NCBI RefSeq assembly: GCF_003751225.1
Contig: NZ_RJKE01000001.1
Coordinates: 1,240,001 to 1,304,000 of the forward strand
Origin: Actinocorallia herbida
GTDB taxonomy: Bacteria; Actinomycetota; Actinomycetes; Streptosporangiales; Streptosporangiaceae
Length of the DNA stretch: 64,000 nt
Direction: 5' to 3'
Position 1 is the first letter of the stretch. Every line of letters begins with the position of its first letter. The notes beneath the pieces are model-generated. The model ran no database searches and was not told where the DNA came from. It saw nothing but the letters and a program-made list of their open reading frames with translations. The translations under genes and the position numbers were made by a program. This document shows positions 36,564 to 44,868 of the stretch, piece by piece.

Positions 36564-36606
36564 ACCACTCATCAACATGTGGCAAACCACTCATGTTTAC
36601 CGGTAA
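36564..36606. promoter_or_regulatory. direct repeat and palindrome upstream of ATP-grasp gene
   Basis: ACCACTCAT occurs at 36564-36572 and 36586-36594 (22-bp period, two helical turns), followed directly by the perfect palindrome TTACCGGTAA at 36597-36606. This is the AT-richest part of the 190-bp spacer between the small peptide gene and the ATP-grasp operon, so it is a plausible control region. Confidence 0.45.
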
Positions 36607-36687
36607 CCGGGAGGAATGGCGTGAGTTGACACGATCAGGGATCAAGCTTCACTCGCCTGAAACAGACGCGACCTACTGTGCCGAGCC

Positions 36688-38241
36688 ATGGCGGACATCT
36701 TCGATGACTATCAGCCCGCGGCGGCCTGGGACGAGATGTTCGAACGTGCCGGAGTGCCCCGGGCGGCCTACGGGCCCGTCCTGGCGGCGCTGCAACCGCT
36801 GGACCCGGCCGAGCTGCGCTTCCGGGCCGACCAGCTGGCACGCGTCTTCACCGACCGCGGCGTCACCTTCGACTACGCGGGGGAGGAGCGGCCCTTCCCC
36901 CTCGACCTCATCCCCAGGGTGCTCGACGCGCTGGAGTGGCCCACCCTGGAGCGCGGCGTCCGGCAGCGGGTCCTCGCCCTGGAGTCCTTCCTCGCCGACG
37001 TCTACGGGCCCGGTGAGATCTTCAAGGACGGCCTGGTGCCGTGGCGGCTCATCAGCACCTCCGCGCACTTCCACCGCGAGGTGAGCGGGCTCACGCCGCC
37101 CAACGGGGTGCGCGCCCACATCTCCGGCATCGACCTCATCCGTGACGAGGACGGGCGCTTCCGCGTCCTCGAAGACAACGTCCGCACTCCGTCCGGCGTG
37201 AGCTACGTCATGGAGAACCGGCTGGCGATGACCAGGACGTTCCCCGGGCTCTTCGCCGAGCAGCACGTCCACCCCGTCGACGAGTACCCCGCCCGCCTGC
37301 TGGCCGCCCTGCGCGCGTCGGCGCCCCGCGACGTCGCCGACCCCGTGGTGGCGGTGCTCACACCCGGCGTCGGCAACGCCGCGTACTTCGAGCACACCCT
37401 TCTGGCCCGTCTGATGGGCGTGGAACTCGTCGAAGGCCGCGACTTGATATGCGCGGGGAACCGCGTCTACATCCAGACGACGCAGGGACGCCGCCCCGTA
37501 CATGTCATCTACCGCCGCATAGACGACGCCTACCTCGACCCGCTGCACTTCAACGGGGGGAGCGTCATCGGCTGCCCCGGCATCGTCAACGCCGCGCGCG
37601 CCGGCAACCTCACCATCGCCAACGCGGTCGGCAACGGCGTCGCCGACGACAAGCTGATCTACACCTATGTGCCCGAGATGATCCGGTACTACCTCGGCGA
37701 GGAGCCCGTCCTGGACAACGTCGAGTCCTACCGGCTGGAGGACCCCGACGTCATCTCCTGGGTGCTCGACCGGCTCGACCGGCTCGTCCTCAAGCCCGTC
37801 GACGGGGCGGGCGGCAAGGGCATCGTCATCGGCCCCCACGCCGACGCCGCGACCCTCGAGGCGCTGCGCGAGACCGTCGTGCGGGACCCGCGCGGCTGGC
37901 TCGCCCAGCGGCCCGTCTCGCTCTCGACCGTGCCGACCCTCACCGACCGCGGGCCGGCCCCCCGGCACGTCGACCTGCGCCCGTTCGCGGTCAACGACGG
38001 CGAGGACGTGTGGGTGCTGCCCGGCGGCCTCACCCGCGTCGCGCTGCCCGAAGGGGAGCTCGTCGTGAACTCCTCCCAAGGCGGCGGCTCGAAGGACACC
38101 TGGGTGCTGGCCGCCGACCGGTCGTCCGCCCAGGCCCCCGAAGACCCGCCCATCCCCTTGCCCCGCACCTTCGCCGACGTCACCGTCCCGCAGGGCGGGC
38201 CCGGTCACGGGTCGACGATCGAAGGAGCACAGCAGCAGTGA
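36688..38241 (+). CDS. circularly permuted type 2 ATP-grasp protein
   Basis: 517 residues, ATG 36688. Domain order is that of the COG2308 family: a helical start with YDEMF-like WDEMFERAGVPR, FPLDLIPRVL, then GVRAHISGIDLIRDEDGRFRVLEDN (metal-binding acidic region), VGNAAYFEHTLLARLMG, VHVIYRRIDDAYLDP, DKLIYTYVPEMIRYYL, VLKPVDGAGGKGIVIGP (ATP-binding Lys and glycine loop), and HVDLRPFAV near the end. It is predicted to form peptide or amide bonds using ATP. It is coupled to the alpha-E gene by a 4-bp overlap and to a transglutaminase-like gene next. Confidence 0.93.
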   Translation: MADIFDDYQPAAAWDEMFERAGVPRAAYGPVLAALQPLDPAELRFRADQLARVFTDRGVTFDYAGEERPFPLDLIPRVLDALEWPTLERGVRQRVLALESFLADVYGPGEIFKDGLVPWRLISTSAHFHREVSGLTPPNGVRAHISGIDLIRDEDGRFRVLEDNVRTPSGVSYVMENRLAMTRTFPGLFAEQHVHPVDEYPARLLAALRASAPRDVADPVVAVLTPGVGNAAYFEHTLLARLMGVELVEGRDLICAGNRVYIQTTQGRRPVHVIYRRIDDAYLDPLHFNGGSVIGCPGIVNAARAGNLTIANAVGNGVADDKLIYTYVPEMIRYYLGEEPVLDNVESYRLEDPDVISWVLDRLDRLVLKPVDGAGGKGIVIGPHADAATLEALRETVVRDPRGWLAQRPVSLSTVPTLTDRGPAPRHVDLRPFAVNDGEDVWVLPGGLTRVALPEGELVVNSSQGGGSKDTWVLAADRSSAQAPEDPPIPLPRTFADVTVPQGGPGHGSTIEGAQQQ

Positions 38242-39182
38242 GCACAGGACTGCTCAGCCGCATCGCCGAGACCCTCTTCTGGATCGGCCGCTACGTCGAG
38301 CGCGCCGACGACACCGCCCGCATCCTCGACGTCCACCTGCACCGCATGCTGGAGGAACCGTCCGGCGACGTGGACGCCGGATGCCGCGCCCTCTCGGCGA
38401 TCCTCGGCGTGCCGCCCGGCGACGGCCGCATCGACATCGGCACCGTCCTTTCCCGGCTCGCCTACGACGACGGGACGCCTTCGGCCATCGCCGGCGCGCT
38501 CCAGGCGGCCCGCACGGGCGGCCGCAGCGTGCGCGAGGTCATCTCCACCGAGATGTGGGAGTGCCTGAACGTCACCTGGCACGAGCTCGACGACCGCCGC
38601 CGCGCCGCCGAGCGCCTGGGCCCGCACGTCTTCCTGCGCTACGTCAGGGAGCGGGCCGCGCTGTTCTCCGGCCTCGCCGACGCGACCATGAGCCGCGACG
38701 AGGGCTGGCACTTCCTCGTCCTGGGACGCAGCGTGGAGCGGATCGACATGACGGCCCGGCTGCTTTCGCTGCGGATGCCGTCGGCGTCCTACGCGCCCGA
38801 CTGGTCGATGCTCCTTAGAGCCAGCGGGGCGGACGAGTCCTACATCCGCACCCACGGGGGCACCGGGGAACCCCGCCTTGTGGCGGCGTTCCTCCTCCTG
38901 GACAGGCTGTTCCCCCGCTCGGTCCTGCACGTGCTGACCCTCGCCGAGGACTGCCTCGCCGTCCTGGACCCCGACCCCGCGCGCGCCGGGTTCACCGACG
39001 CGGCCCGGCGCCCGATCGGCCGGCTGCGCACCCGGCTGGAGTACACCGACGCCGCGCAGCTGCTGGAACAGCTGCCGGAGCTGCTCACGGCGCTCCAGCA
39101 CACCTGCGTACGCGCCACCGAGGCGGTCGCCGACAAGTACTTCCAGTACGCGCTCCCCGTGGCCTGGGAACAGGAGGGCTGA
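38238..39182 (+). CDS. alpha-E domain protein
   Basis: 314 residues from GTG 38238, overlapping the ATP-grasp stop (GTGA). It begins with the family signature LLSRIAETLFWIGRYVERADDTARILDVH and is helical throughout (MWECLNVTWHELDD, FLVLGRSVERIDMTARLL, DRLFPRSVLHVL). COG2307 proteins always accompany the permuted ATP-grasp and are thought to support or gate its ligase reaction. No catalytic residues of its own are known. Confidence 0.93.
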   Translation: MSTGLLSRIAETLFWIGRYVERADDTARILDVHLHRMLEEPSGDVDAGCRALSAILGVPPGDGRIDIGTVLSRLAYDDGTPSAIAGALQAARTGGRSVREVISTEMWECLNVTWHELDDRRRAAERLGPHVFLRYVRERAALFSGLADATMSRDEGWHFLVLGRSVERIDMTARLLSLRMPSASYAPDWSMLLRASGADESYIRTHGGTGEPRLVAAFLLLDRLFPRSVLHVLTLAEDCLAVLDPDPARAGFTDAARRPIGRLRTRLEYTDAAQLLEQLPELLTALQHTCVRATEAVADKYFQYALPVAWEQEG

Positions 39183-39183
39183 G

Positions 39184-40026
39184 ATGGGCTGGCGACTTCA
39201 GATCACGCACACCACCCGCGTCTCCTACGACGGCGACGCGCGCGCTTCTTACAACGAGGTGCGGATGGCGCCTTTGACGCTCCCCGGCCAGACCGTCCTG
39301 GGCAACCGGCTCACGGTCGAGCCGCACGTGCCCGTCTGGTCCTATTGGGATTACTGGGGAAGCGAGGTCTCGTCCTTCGACCTGCAGGGGACCCACGAGG
39401 AACTCGTCCTGGTGGCGCGCAGCACCGTGGAGACCAGCGCGCCCGCGCCCCTGCCGGACTCCCCGAGCTGGTCGGAGCTGCCCGCCTGCGTGGAGAGCCT
39501 TCGGCTGGAGGAGTACCTCGTGCCCACGCCCCGCACGGAGCTGTCGGCGGACCTCGCCGAGGAGGTCCGCGCGCTGACCGCGGGGGCCGAGCCGCACGAG
39601 GCGGCGCTGCTGGTGTCCGGACGGGTCCACGACCGGCTCGCGTACGTGCCGGGCGTCACGAGCGTGTACACGAGCGCGCAGGAGGCGTGGGAGGACGGGC
39701 GGGGCGTCTGCCAGGACTTCGCGCACCTCGCCGTCGGAATGCTCAGAGAGGTCGGCCTGCCCGCGCGCTATGTCTCGGGCTACCTGCACCCCGACCCTTC
39801 GGCCTCCCCAGGGGACACCCTGGAGGGCCAGAGCCACGCGTGGATCGAGTACTGGGCGGGCGACTGGGTGCCGTACGACCCCACCAACGGCATCTCCGTG
39901 GGCGAGCGCCACGTGACCGTCGCCCGGGGCCGCGACTACACCGACGTGCCGCCGCTGAAGGGGATCTACCACGGGGCCCCGAGCAGCACCATGGACGTCC
40001 GGGTGGAGGTCACCCGGCTGGGCTGA
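39184..40026 (+). CDS. transglutaminase-like cysteine peptidase
   Basis: 280 residues, ATG 39184, directly after the alpha-E gene. The N-terminal beta domain (LQITHTTRVSYDGDARASYNEVRM) is typical of bacterial transglutaminase-like proteins. The papain-like triad is present: GVCQDFAHLAVGMLR (Cys), GQSHAWIEYW (His) and WVPYDPTNGI (Asp). In this conserved three-gene operon it probably hydrolyses or transfers the peptide linkages made by the ATP-grasp enzyme. No signal peptide, so cytoplasmic. Confidence 0.93.
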   Translation: MGWRLQITHTTRVSYDGDARASYNEVRMAPLTLPGQTVLGNRLTVEPHVPVWSYWDYWGSEVSSFDLQGTHEELVLVARSTVETSAPAPLPDSPSWSELPACVESLRLEEYLVPTPRTELSADLAEEVRALTAGAEPHEAALLVSGRVHDRLAYVPGVTSVYTSAQEAWEDGRGVCQDFAHLAVGMLREVGLPARYVSGYLHPDPSASPGDTLEGQSHAWIEYWAGDWVPYDPTNGISVGERHVTVARGRDYTDVPPLKGIYHGAPSSTMDVRVEVTRLG

Positions 40027-40042
40027 GGCGCGTGCGGGGCCG

Positions 40043-40076
40043 GGCCCCTGACCGTGCGCCCCGCCGGTCAGGGGCC
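40043..40076. terminator. bidirectional terminator between convergent genes
   Basis: GGCCCCTGACCG (40043-40054) pairs perfectly with CGGTCAGGGGCC (40065-40076) around a 10-nt loop. It lies 16 bp after the transglutaminase stop and 10 bp before the end of the convergent metallopeptidase gene, so it can serve both. Confidence 0.85.
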
Positions 40077-40085
40077 TCTCCCGGC

Positions 40086-40841
40086 TCAGGAGGAGGCGAG
40101 GCAGCCGGCGACGCCGCCGATGCGGCCCTTGCCGAAGGCGCTCACGCGCTCGATGGAGTCGCCGTGACTGCTCGGGTCGGCCCAGGGGCTCTCGTCGCCG
40201 AGGGTGGTCAGGCCCGCGCTGATCTCGGCGGTGTCGCCGGGCTCCCACTGGAGGATGCCGTCAGTGGTCGAGCCGTACAGGACGGCGCCGGCGAGGCAGT
40301 CGGCCTGGAGCTCGCCGGCCACGTCCACGAGGCTGTCGTCGAGGCGGTTCTGGATGGCGTGTCCCCACTCGTGCGCGACGACCAGGTAGATCCAGGCGTC
40401 GCCTTGCGCGTAGCCCTCGCGCATGAGGTTGAAGTCCCAGGCGACGTAGTCCTCCTGGATGCAGTAGTAGGCGTTCATCTCGGCGGCGGGCTCGCCGGAG
40501 CAGGTGAAGCGGTTCGGGTCGGTGCCGGAGTAGGAGCCGCGGACCTGCGGCGCGCTGTAGGTGCCGGTGAAGAACTCGCTCCAGTGGGTCTGCCAGTAGG
40601 TGTTGACGACCTCGACCGCGTCGTTGATCTCCTGGGTGACCTCGGAGTCGGAGAAGGACTGGTTGGCGGTCGGGACGCCGGGCTCCTCGGTGGCCGGGCC
40701 GTCGCCGGTCTGCGGCGCGTCGGTCTTCACCGAGGTCTGCGGGGTCGGCTGGACCGCGACGGGATCGCCGAGCTGGAAGGTGCAGGCGGACGTCGCGAGG
40801 ACGGCCATGAGGGAAAGCGGAAGGAGGCGCTTGAACAGCAT
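40086..40841 (-). CDS. neutral zinc metallopeptidase lipoprotein (YpfJ-like)
   Basis: 251 residues, ATG 40841. Signal peptide with lipobox (LLPLSLMAVLATSAC, Cys 20) is followed by a Thr/Pro/Glu-rich linker. The zincin motif VVAHEWGHAIQNR (HExxH) comes next and the third ligand region GELQADCLAG follows about 20 residues later. AYYCIQEDYVAWDF and SHGDSIERVSAFGKG are family-conserved. The protein is expected to be anchored on the outer face of the membrane. Role in actinomycetes unknown. Confidence 0.92.
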   Translation of the reverse strand: MLFKRLLPLSLMAVLATSACTFQLGDPVAVQPTPQTSVKTDAPQTGDGPATEEPGVPTANQSFSDSEVTQEINDAVEVVNTYWQTHWSEFFTGTYSAPQVRGSYSGTDPNRFTCSGEPAAEMNAYYCIQEDYVAWDFNLMREGYAQGDAWIYLVVAHEWGHAIQNRLDDSLVDVAGELQADCLAGAVLYGSTTDGILQWEPGDTAEISAGLTTLGDESPWADPSSHGDSIERVSAFGKGRIGGVAGCLASS

Positions 40842-40971
40842 TACTGGATCGCTCCGTGCAGATCAGGGCGGGGGATCTACCACCTACTCTGACTCCGCAA
40901 ATGCGACACAGGTTCTGTGCGCGGGGCACCTTCCCACATCCGTTGTCTTCCCGACATAAGCCAGAGGCCGG

Positions 40972-42105
40972 TCAGGCGCCGGAGCGTCCGGCGTACGTTC
41001 CCGGCTCCCGGATGACGCGCTGCAGCACCTGGCCGGCGGCGCCCAGGACCGCGGCGTCGGGACCGGTGGTGGAGGCGGTCAGCGCGGGCAGCGCCGGGCG
41101 CAGGCGGGCCAGGCGCTGGGCGAGGACCTCGCGGACCGCGGGGGCCAGCCAGGGGAACAGCGGGGCGTAGACGCCGCCGAGGACGATCGTGCCCGGGTCG
41201 AGGAGGTTGACGGCGGAAGACAGGGCGACGCCCAGGGCGTGCCCTGCGCTTCGGCAGGCTTCGAGGGCGGAGAGGTCGCCGGAGGCGAGGGCTTCGGAGG
41301 AGGGCAGGGTGTCCCGGCCCGCGTACACCTCAAGGCAGCCGGTCGCCCCGCACCGGCAGGACGGGCCCTCGGAGGAGACGGCCACATGGCCGAGTTCCCC
41401 GGCGACGCCCAGGACGCCCCGGTAGAGGGCGCCTCCGCTGACGAGGCCCGCTCCGACGCCCGTCTCCCCGGAGACGTACAGGAAGTCCGCCGGGGCCTCG
41501 CCGAACTCGCGTTCTCCGAGGGCCGCCATGTTGGCCTCGTTCTCGACGGTGACGGGCCGGCCGAAGAGGGCGGCCACCTCGACGTCGCGCCAGCCGAGGT
41601 TCGGCGCGTTGTGCACCCGGCCCCGTCCGACGGGCCCGGGGATCGCCAGGACGGTGCCCGCGATCAGCAGGTCGGACGCTTCGGAAGCGGCCTCGTCCCC
41701 TAGCGCGCGCACGGCGGCCAGGACGTCTTCCGGCCGCTCCGCGCGGTTGTCCCGGTGGATCACCTTGCGCACGCGTACGTCGCGCGTCAGGTCGACGACG
41801 CACGCGGCGAGGTAGGCGACGTTGACCTCCAGGCCGAGGGCGGCCACCCGGTCGCCGCTCAGGCTGACCTCCACGCCGGGCCTGCCGCGCTCCCCGCCGG
41901 AGACGGCCGGGGCCTCCCGCACCAGCTCGGCGTCCAGCAGATCGGCGACCAGCCGGGACACCGTCGTCTTGGTGAGCCCGGTCAGCTCGGCCAGGGCCGC
42001 GCGGGTGAGCGGCCCGCCGCGGGCCACCTCGCCGAGGACGAGTCCGAGGTTCTGCGCGCGCATCGCGCCGTGCCGCACCGGCGCCTGTGTGGGGTTCGCG
42101 TGCAT
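40972..42105 (-). CDS. xylR: ROK-family xylose repressor
   Basis: 377 residues from ATG 42105; further upstream codons overlap the operator. N-terminal winged helix [30 protein letters not shown], then the ROK sugar-kinase-like fold: [51 protein letters not shown] and the zinc motif [14 protein letters not shown]. It is divergent from xylA with a palindrome between them, so it is almost certainly XylR, releasing DNA when xylose binds. Confidence 0.93.
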   Translation of the reverse strand: MHANPTQAPVRHGAMRAQNLGLVLGEVARGGPLTRAALAELTGLTKTTVSRLVADLLDAELVREAPAVSGGERGRPGVEVSLSGDRVAALGLEVNVAYLAACVVDLTRDVRVRKVIHRDNRAERPEDVLAAVRALGDEAASEASDLLIAGTVLAIPGPVGRGRVHNAPNLGWRDVEVAALFGRPVTVENEANMAALGEREFGEAPADFLYVSGETGVGAGLVSGGALYRGVLGVAGELGHVAVSSEGPSCRCGATGCLEVYAGRDTLPSSEALASGDLSALEACRSAGHALGVALSSAVNLLDPGTIVLGGVYAPLFPWLAPAVREVLAQRLARLRPALPALTASTTGPDAAVLGAAGQVLQRVIREPGTYAGRSGA

Positions 42106-42137
42106 GGGCTTGACGATGTCACCTCCATCGGGTCTTA

Positions 42138-42160
42138 TTAAGTACATAATATGGACTAAA
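42138..42160. promoter_or_regulatory. xyl operator palindrome
   Basis: 23-bp imperfect palindrome (18 of 22 non-central positions symmetric) reading TTAAGTACATAA then TATGGACTAAA, in the AT-rich centre of the xylR-xylA spacer. Its size, symmetry and place match ROK-repressor sites controlling both divergent genes. Confidence 0.75.
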
Positions 42161-42232
42161 TCCCCCGGTCCTACCGAAGTCAAGCCGGTCGGATCCCTCC
42201 CGCCGGTTCCGTCGCTCGAAGAGGAGCAGCCC

Positions 42233-43378
42233 GTGACCGCCTACACCCCGAGGCCCGAGGACAAGTTCACGTTCGGTCTGTGGACCGTCGGCTGGGAGGC
42301 CCGCGACCCGTTCGGCGACGCCACCCGCGCGCCCCTCGACCCCGTCGAGTCCGTCCACAAGCTGGCCGAGCTGGGCGCCTACGGCGTCACCTTCCACGAC
42401 GACGACCTCCTGGCCGTCGAGAAGGACCGCGCCAAGGCGATCGAGCGCTTCAAGGGCGCGCTGGCCGACACGGGCCTCAAGGTCCCCATGGCCACCACCA
42501 ACCTCTTCACCCACCCCGTCTTCAAGGACGGCGCCTTCACCAGCAACGACCGGGACATCCGCCGGTACGCGCTGCGCAAGGTCATCCGCAACATCGACCT
42601 CGCCGCCGAGCTGGGCGCCACCACCTACGTCTGCTGGGGCGGCCGGGAGGGCGCGGAGTCCGACGGCGCCAAGGACGTCCGCGTCGCGCTGGACCGCTTC
42701 AAGGAGTCCTTCGACATCCTCACGTCCTACGTGATCGACAAGGGCTACGACCTCCGCTTCGCCATCGAGCCGAAGCCGAACGAGCCCCGCGGCGACATCC
42801 TGCTGCCGACCATCGGCCACGCCCTGGCGTTCATCAACTCCCTGGAGCACCCCGAGCTCGTCGGCCTCAACCCCGAGGTCGGCCACGAGCAGATGGCGGG
42901 CCTGAACTTCGTCCACGGCATCGCCCAGGCGCTGTGGCACGGCAAGCTCTTCCACATCGACCTGAACGGCCAGCACGGCCCCAAGTACGACCAGGACCTG
43001 ATCTTCGGCCACGGCGACCTGAAGAGCGCGTTCTTCCTCGTCGACCTGCTGGAGAACGGCGGCTACGAGGGCCCCCGCCACTTCGACTACAAGCCGCTGC
43101 GCACCGACGTCGACGTGTGGCCTTCGGCCGCCGCCAACATGCGCACCTACCTGATCCTCAAGGAGAAGGCCGCCGCGTACCGCGCGGACCCCGAGGTGGC
43201 CGAGGCGCTCGCCGCGAGCCACGCCCCCGAACTGGCCCGCCCGGCGCTCGCCGAAGGCGAATCCCTCGCCGACCTGCTCTCCGAGGACTTCGACGCCGAG
43301 GCCGCCGGGCAGCGCGACCGCGCCTACACCCGGCTCAACCAGCTCGCCATCGAGCACATCCTCGGGGTCCGCGGATGA
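42233..43378 (+). CDS. xylA: xylose isomerase
   Basis: 381 residues from GTG 42233 with GAGGAG upstream. It is of the short actinomycete class. Catalytic histidine in [11 protein letters not shown], the [13 protein letters not shown] stretch, [15 protein letters not shown] (metal-1 glutamate), [40 protein letters not shown] (metal-2 site) and [10 protein letters not shown] are all intact. It converts D-xylose to D-xylulose (and glucose to fructose). Its stop overlaps the xylB start. Confidence 0.98.
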   Translation: MTAYTPRPEDKFTFGLWTVGWEARDPFGDATRAPLDPVESVHKLAELGAYGVTFHDDDLLAVEKDRAKAIERFKGALADTGLKVPMATTNLFTHPVFKDGAFTSNDRDIRRYALRKVIRNIDLAAELGATTYVCWGGREGAESDGAKDVRVALDRFKESFDILTSYVIDKGYDLRFAIEPKPNEPRGDILLPTIGHALAFINSLEHPELVGLNPEVGHEQMAGLNFVHGIAQALWHGKLFHIDLNGQHGPKYDQDLIFGHGDLKSAFFLVDLLENGGYEGPRHFDYKPLRTDVDVWPSAAANMRTYLILKEKAAAYRADPEVAEALAASHAPELARPALAEGESLADLLSEDFDAEAAGQRDRAYTRLNQLAIEHILGVRG

Positions 43379-44751
43379 CCGCACCCCGACTCGTCGCGGG
43401 CGTCGACTCCTCCACGCAGAGCTGCAAGGTCGTCGTCCGCGACGCCGTCACCGGAGCCCTCGTGCGCGAGGGCTCCGCGCCGCACCCGGCGGGCACGTCC
43501 GTCGCGCCCGCGGCCTGGTGGAGCGCGCTGGAGACCGCGGTGGAGCGCGCCGGAGGGCTCGCCGACGTGGCGGCGCTCTCCGTCGGCGCGCAGCAGCACG
43601 GCATGGTCTGCCTGGACGGCTCCGGGGAGGTCGTGCGCGACGCGCTGCTGTGGAACGACACCCGGTCGGCGCCCGACGCGGCCGACCTTGTCGCCGAGAA
43701 GGGCGGCGCAGAGAAGGGCGCCGCATTCTGGGCCGAGGCCGTCGGCAGCGTCCCGGTCGCGTCGTTCACCGTCGGCAAGCTGCGCTGGCTGGCGCGCAGC
43801 GAGCCGGCGAACGCCGCGCGCACCGAGGCCGTCTGCCTCCCGCACGACTGGCTGACGTGGCGGATGACCGGCGCGCTCGTCACCGACCGGGGAGACGCCT
43901 CGGGCACCGGCTACTTCTCCCCGGCGACGGGCGAATACCGGACCGACCTCCTGCGCGACGCGTTCGGGGCGGTCCCCCGGCTGCCCGAGGTGCTCGCGCC
44001 GCGCGCGCAGGCCGGCACGTGGAACGGGATCGCGGTCGCCCCCGGCACCGGCGACAACATGGCGGCGATGCTCGGCGTCGGCGGTCGGCCCGGCGACGTC
44101 GTCGTGTCGATCGGCACGTCCGGAACGGCCTTCGCGGTCGCGTCCGCGCCGAGCGCCGACACCACCGGCAAGGTCGCCGGGTTCGCCGACGCGACGGGCC
44201 GCTACCTGCCGCTCGTCGCGACGCTCAACGCCGCCCGGGTACTCGACGCGGCGGCGGCCACCCTCCGGGTGTCCCTGCCGGAGCTGAGCGACCTCGCCCT
44301 CTCGGCCCCCTCGGGCTCCGACGGGCTCATCCTGGTCCCGTACCTGGAGGGAGAGCGCACGCCCAACCTCCCGGACGCGACCGGCACCCTGCACGGCATC
44401 AGGCTCGCCAACTCCACGGCCGCCCACTTCGCACGGGCCGCCGTCGAGGGCCTGCTCTGCCATCTCGCCGACGCGGTCGACGCCCTGGGAATCGCCCCCG
44501 AACGCGTCCTCCTCATCGGTGGCGGCGCCCGCTCGGAGGCCGTCCGGCGCCTTGCCCCGGCCATCTTCGGCCGCCCGGTCCTCGTGCCGGAACCGGCCGA
44601 GTACGTGGCGATCGGCGCGGCCCGCCAGGCCGCCTGGCTCCTCTCCGAAGGCGCCGAGCCGCCCGAGTGGGAGGCCGCGGGCACCGTCGAGTGCACCGCC
44701 GCGCCGACCCCCGAGGTCCTGGCCCGCTACCGCGAGGTGGCAGGCCGCTAG
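43375..44751 (+). CDS. xylB: xylulokinase
   Basis: 458 residues, ATG 43375 (ATGA overlap with xylA). FGGY kinase motifs: [18 protein letters not shown] (phosphate 1), [56 protein letters not shown], and [15 protein letters not shown]. It phosphorylates D-xylulose for entry into the pentose phosphate pathway. The last codons and the following terminator are duplicated immediately downstream. Confidence 0.97.
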   Translation: MTAPRLVAGVDSSTQSCKVVVRDAVTGALVREGSAPHPAGTSVAPAAWWSALETAVERAGGLADVAALSVGAQQHGMVCLDGSGEVVRDALLWNDTRSAPDAADLVAEKGGAEKGAAFWAEAVGSVPVASFTVGKLRWLARSEPANAARTEAVCLPHDWLTWRMTGALVTDRGDASGTGYFSPATGEYRTDLLRDAFGAVPRLPEVLAPRAQAGTWNGIAVAPGTGDNMAAMLGVGGRPGDVVVSIGTSGTAFAVASAPSADTTGKVAGFADATGRYLPLVATLNAARVLDAAAATLRVSLPELSDLALSAPSGSDGLILVPYLEGERTPNLPDATGTLHGIRLANSTAAHFARAAVEGLLCHLADAVDALGIAPERVLLIGGGARSEAVRRLAPAIFGRPVLVPEPAEYVAIGAARQAAWLLSEGAEPPEWEAAGTVECTAAPTPEVLARYREVAGR

Positions 44752-44866
44752 ACCAGGGACCGGGCGTCCCGGAGGGGTGGACGCCCGGCCCCGGCCCGCG
44801 GTCCGCGAGGTGGCAGGTCGCTGGACCAGGGACCGGGTGTCCCGGAACGGTGGGCACCCGGCCCCG
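44731..44866. repeat. tandem duplication of the xylB tail with its terminator
   Basis: A 63-bp unit at 44731-44793, covering the last codons of xylB, its TAG and a hairpin, is repeated at 44804-44866 with about seven differences; TAG became TGG. Copy 1 hairpin: arms 44760-44769 and 44779-44788, ten perfect pairs. Copy 2 hairpin: arms 44833-44842 and 44852-44861, where a C-G pair became T-A and one pair became a G-T wobble. The stem is thus preserved by compensating change. Confidence 0.9.
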
Positions 44867-44868
44867 CC

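Noticed and set aside
44731-44866. Considered as a CRISPR-like or mobile repeat
   Set aside because: There are only two copies and they contain the end of xylB; a local tandem duplication explains it.
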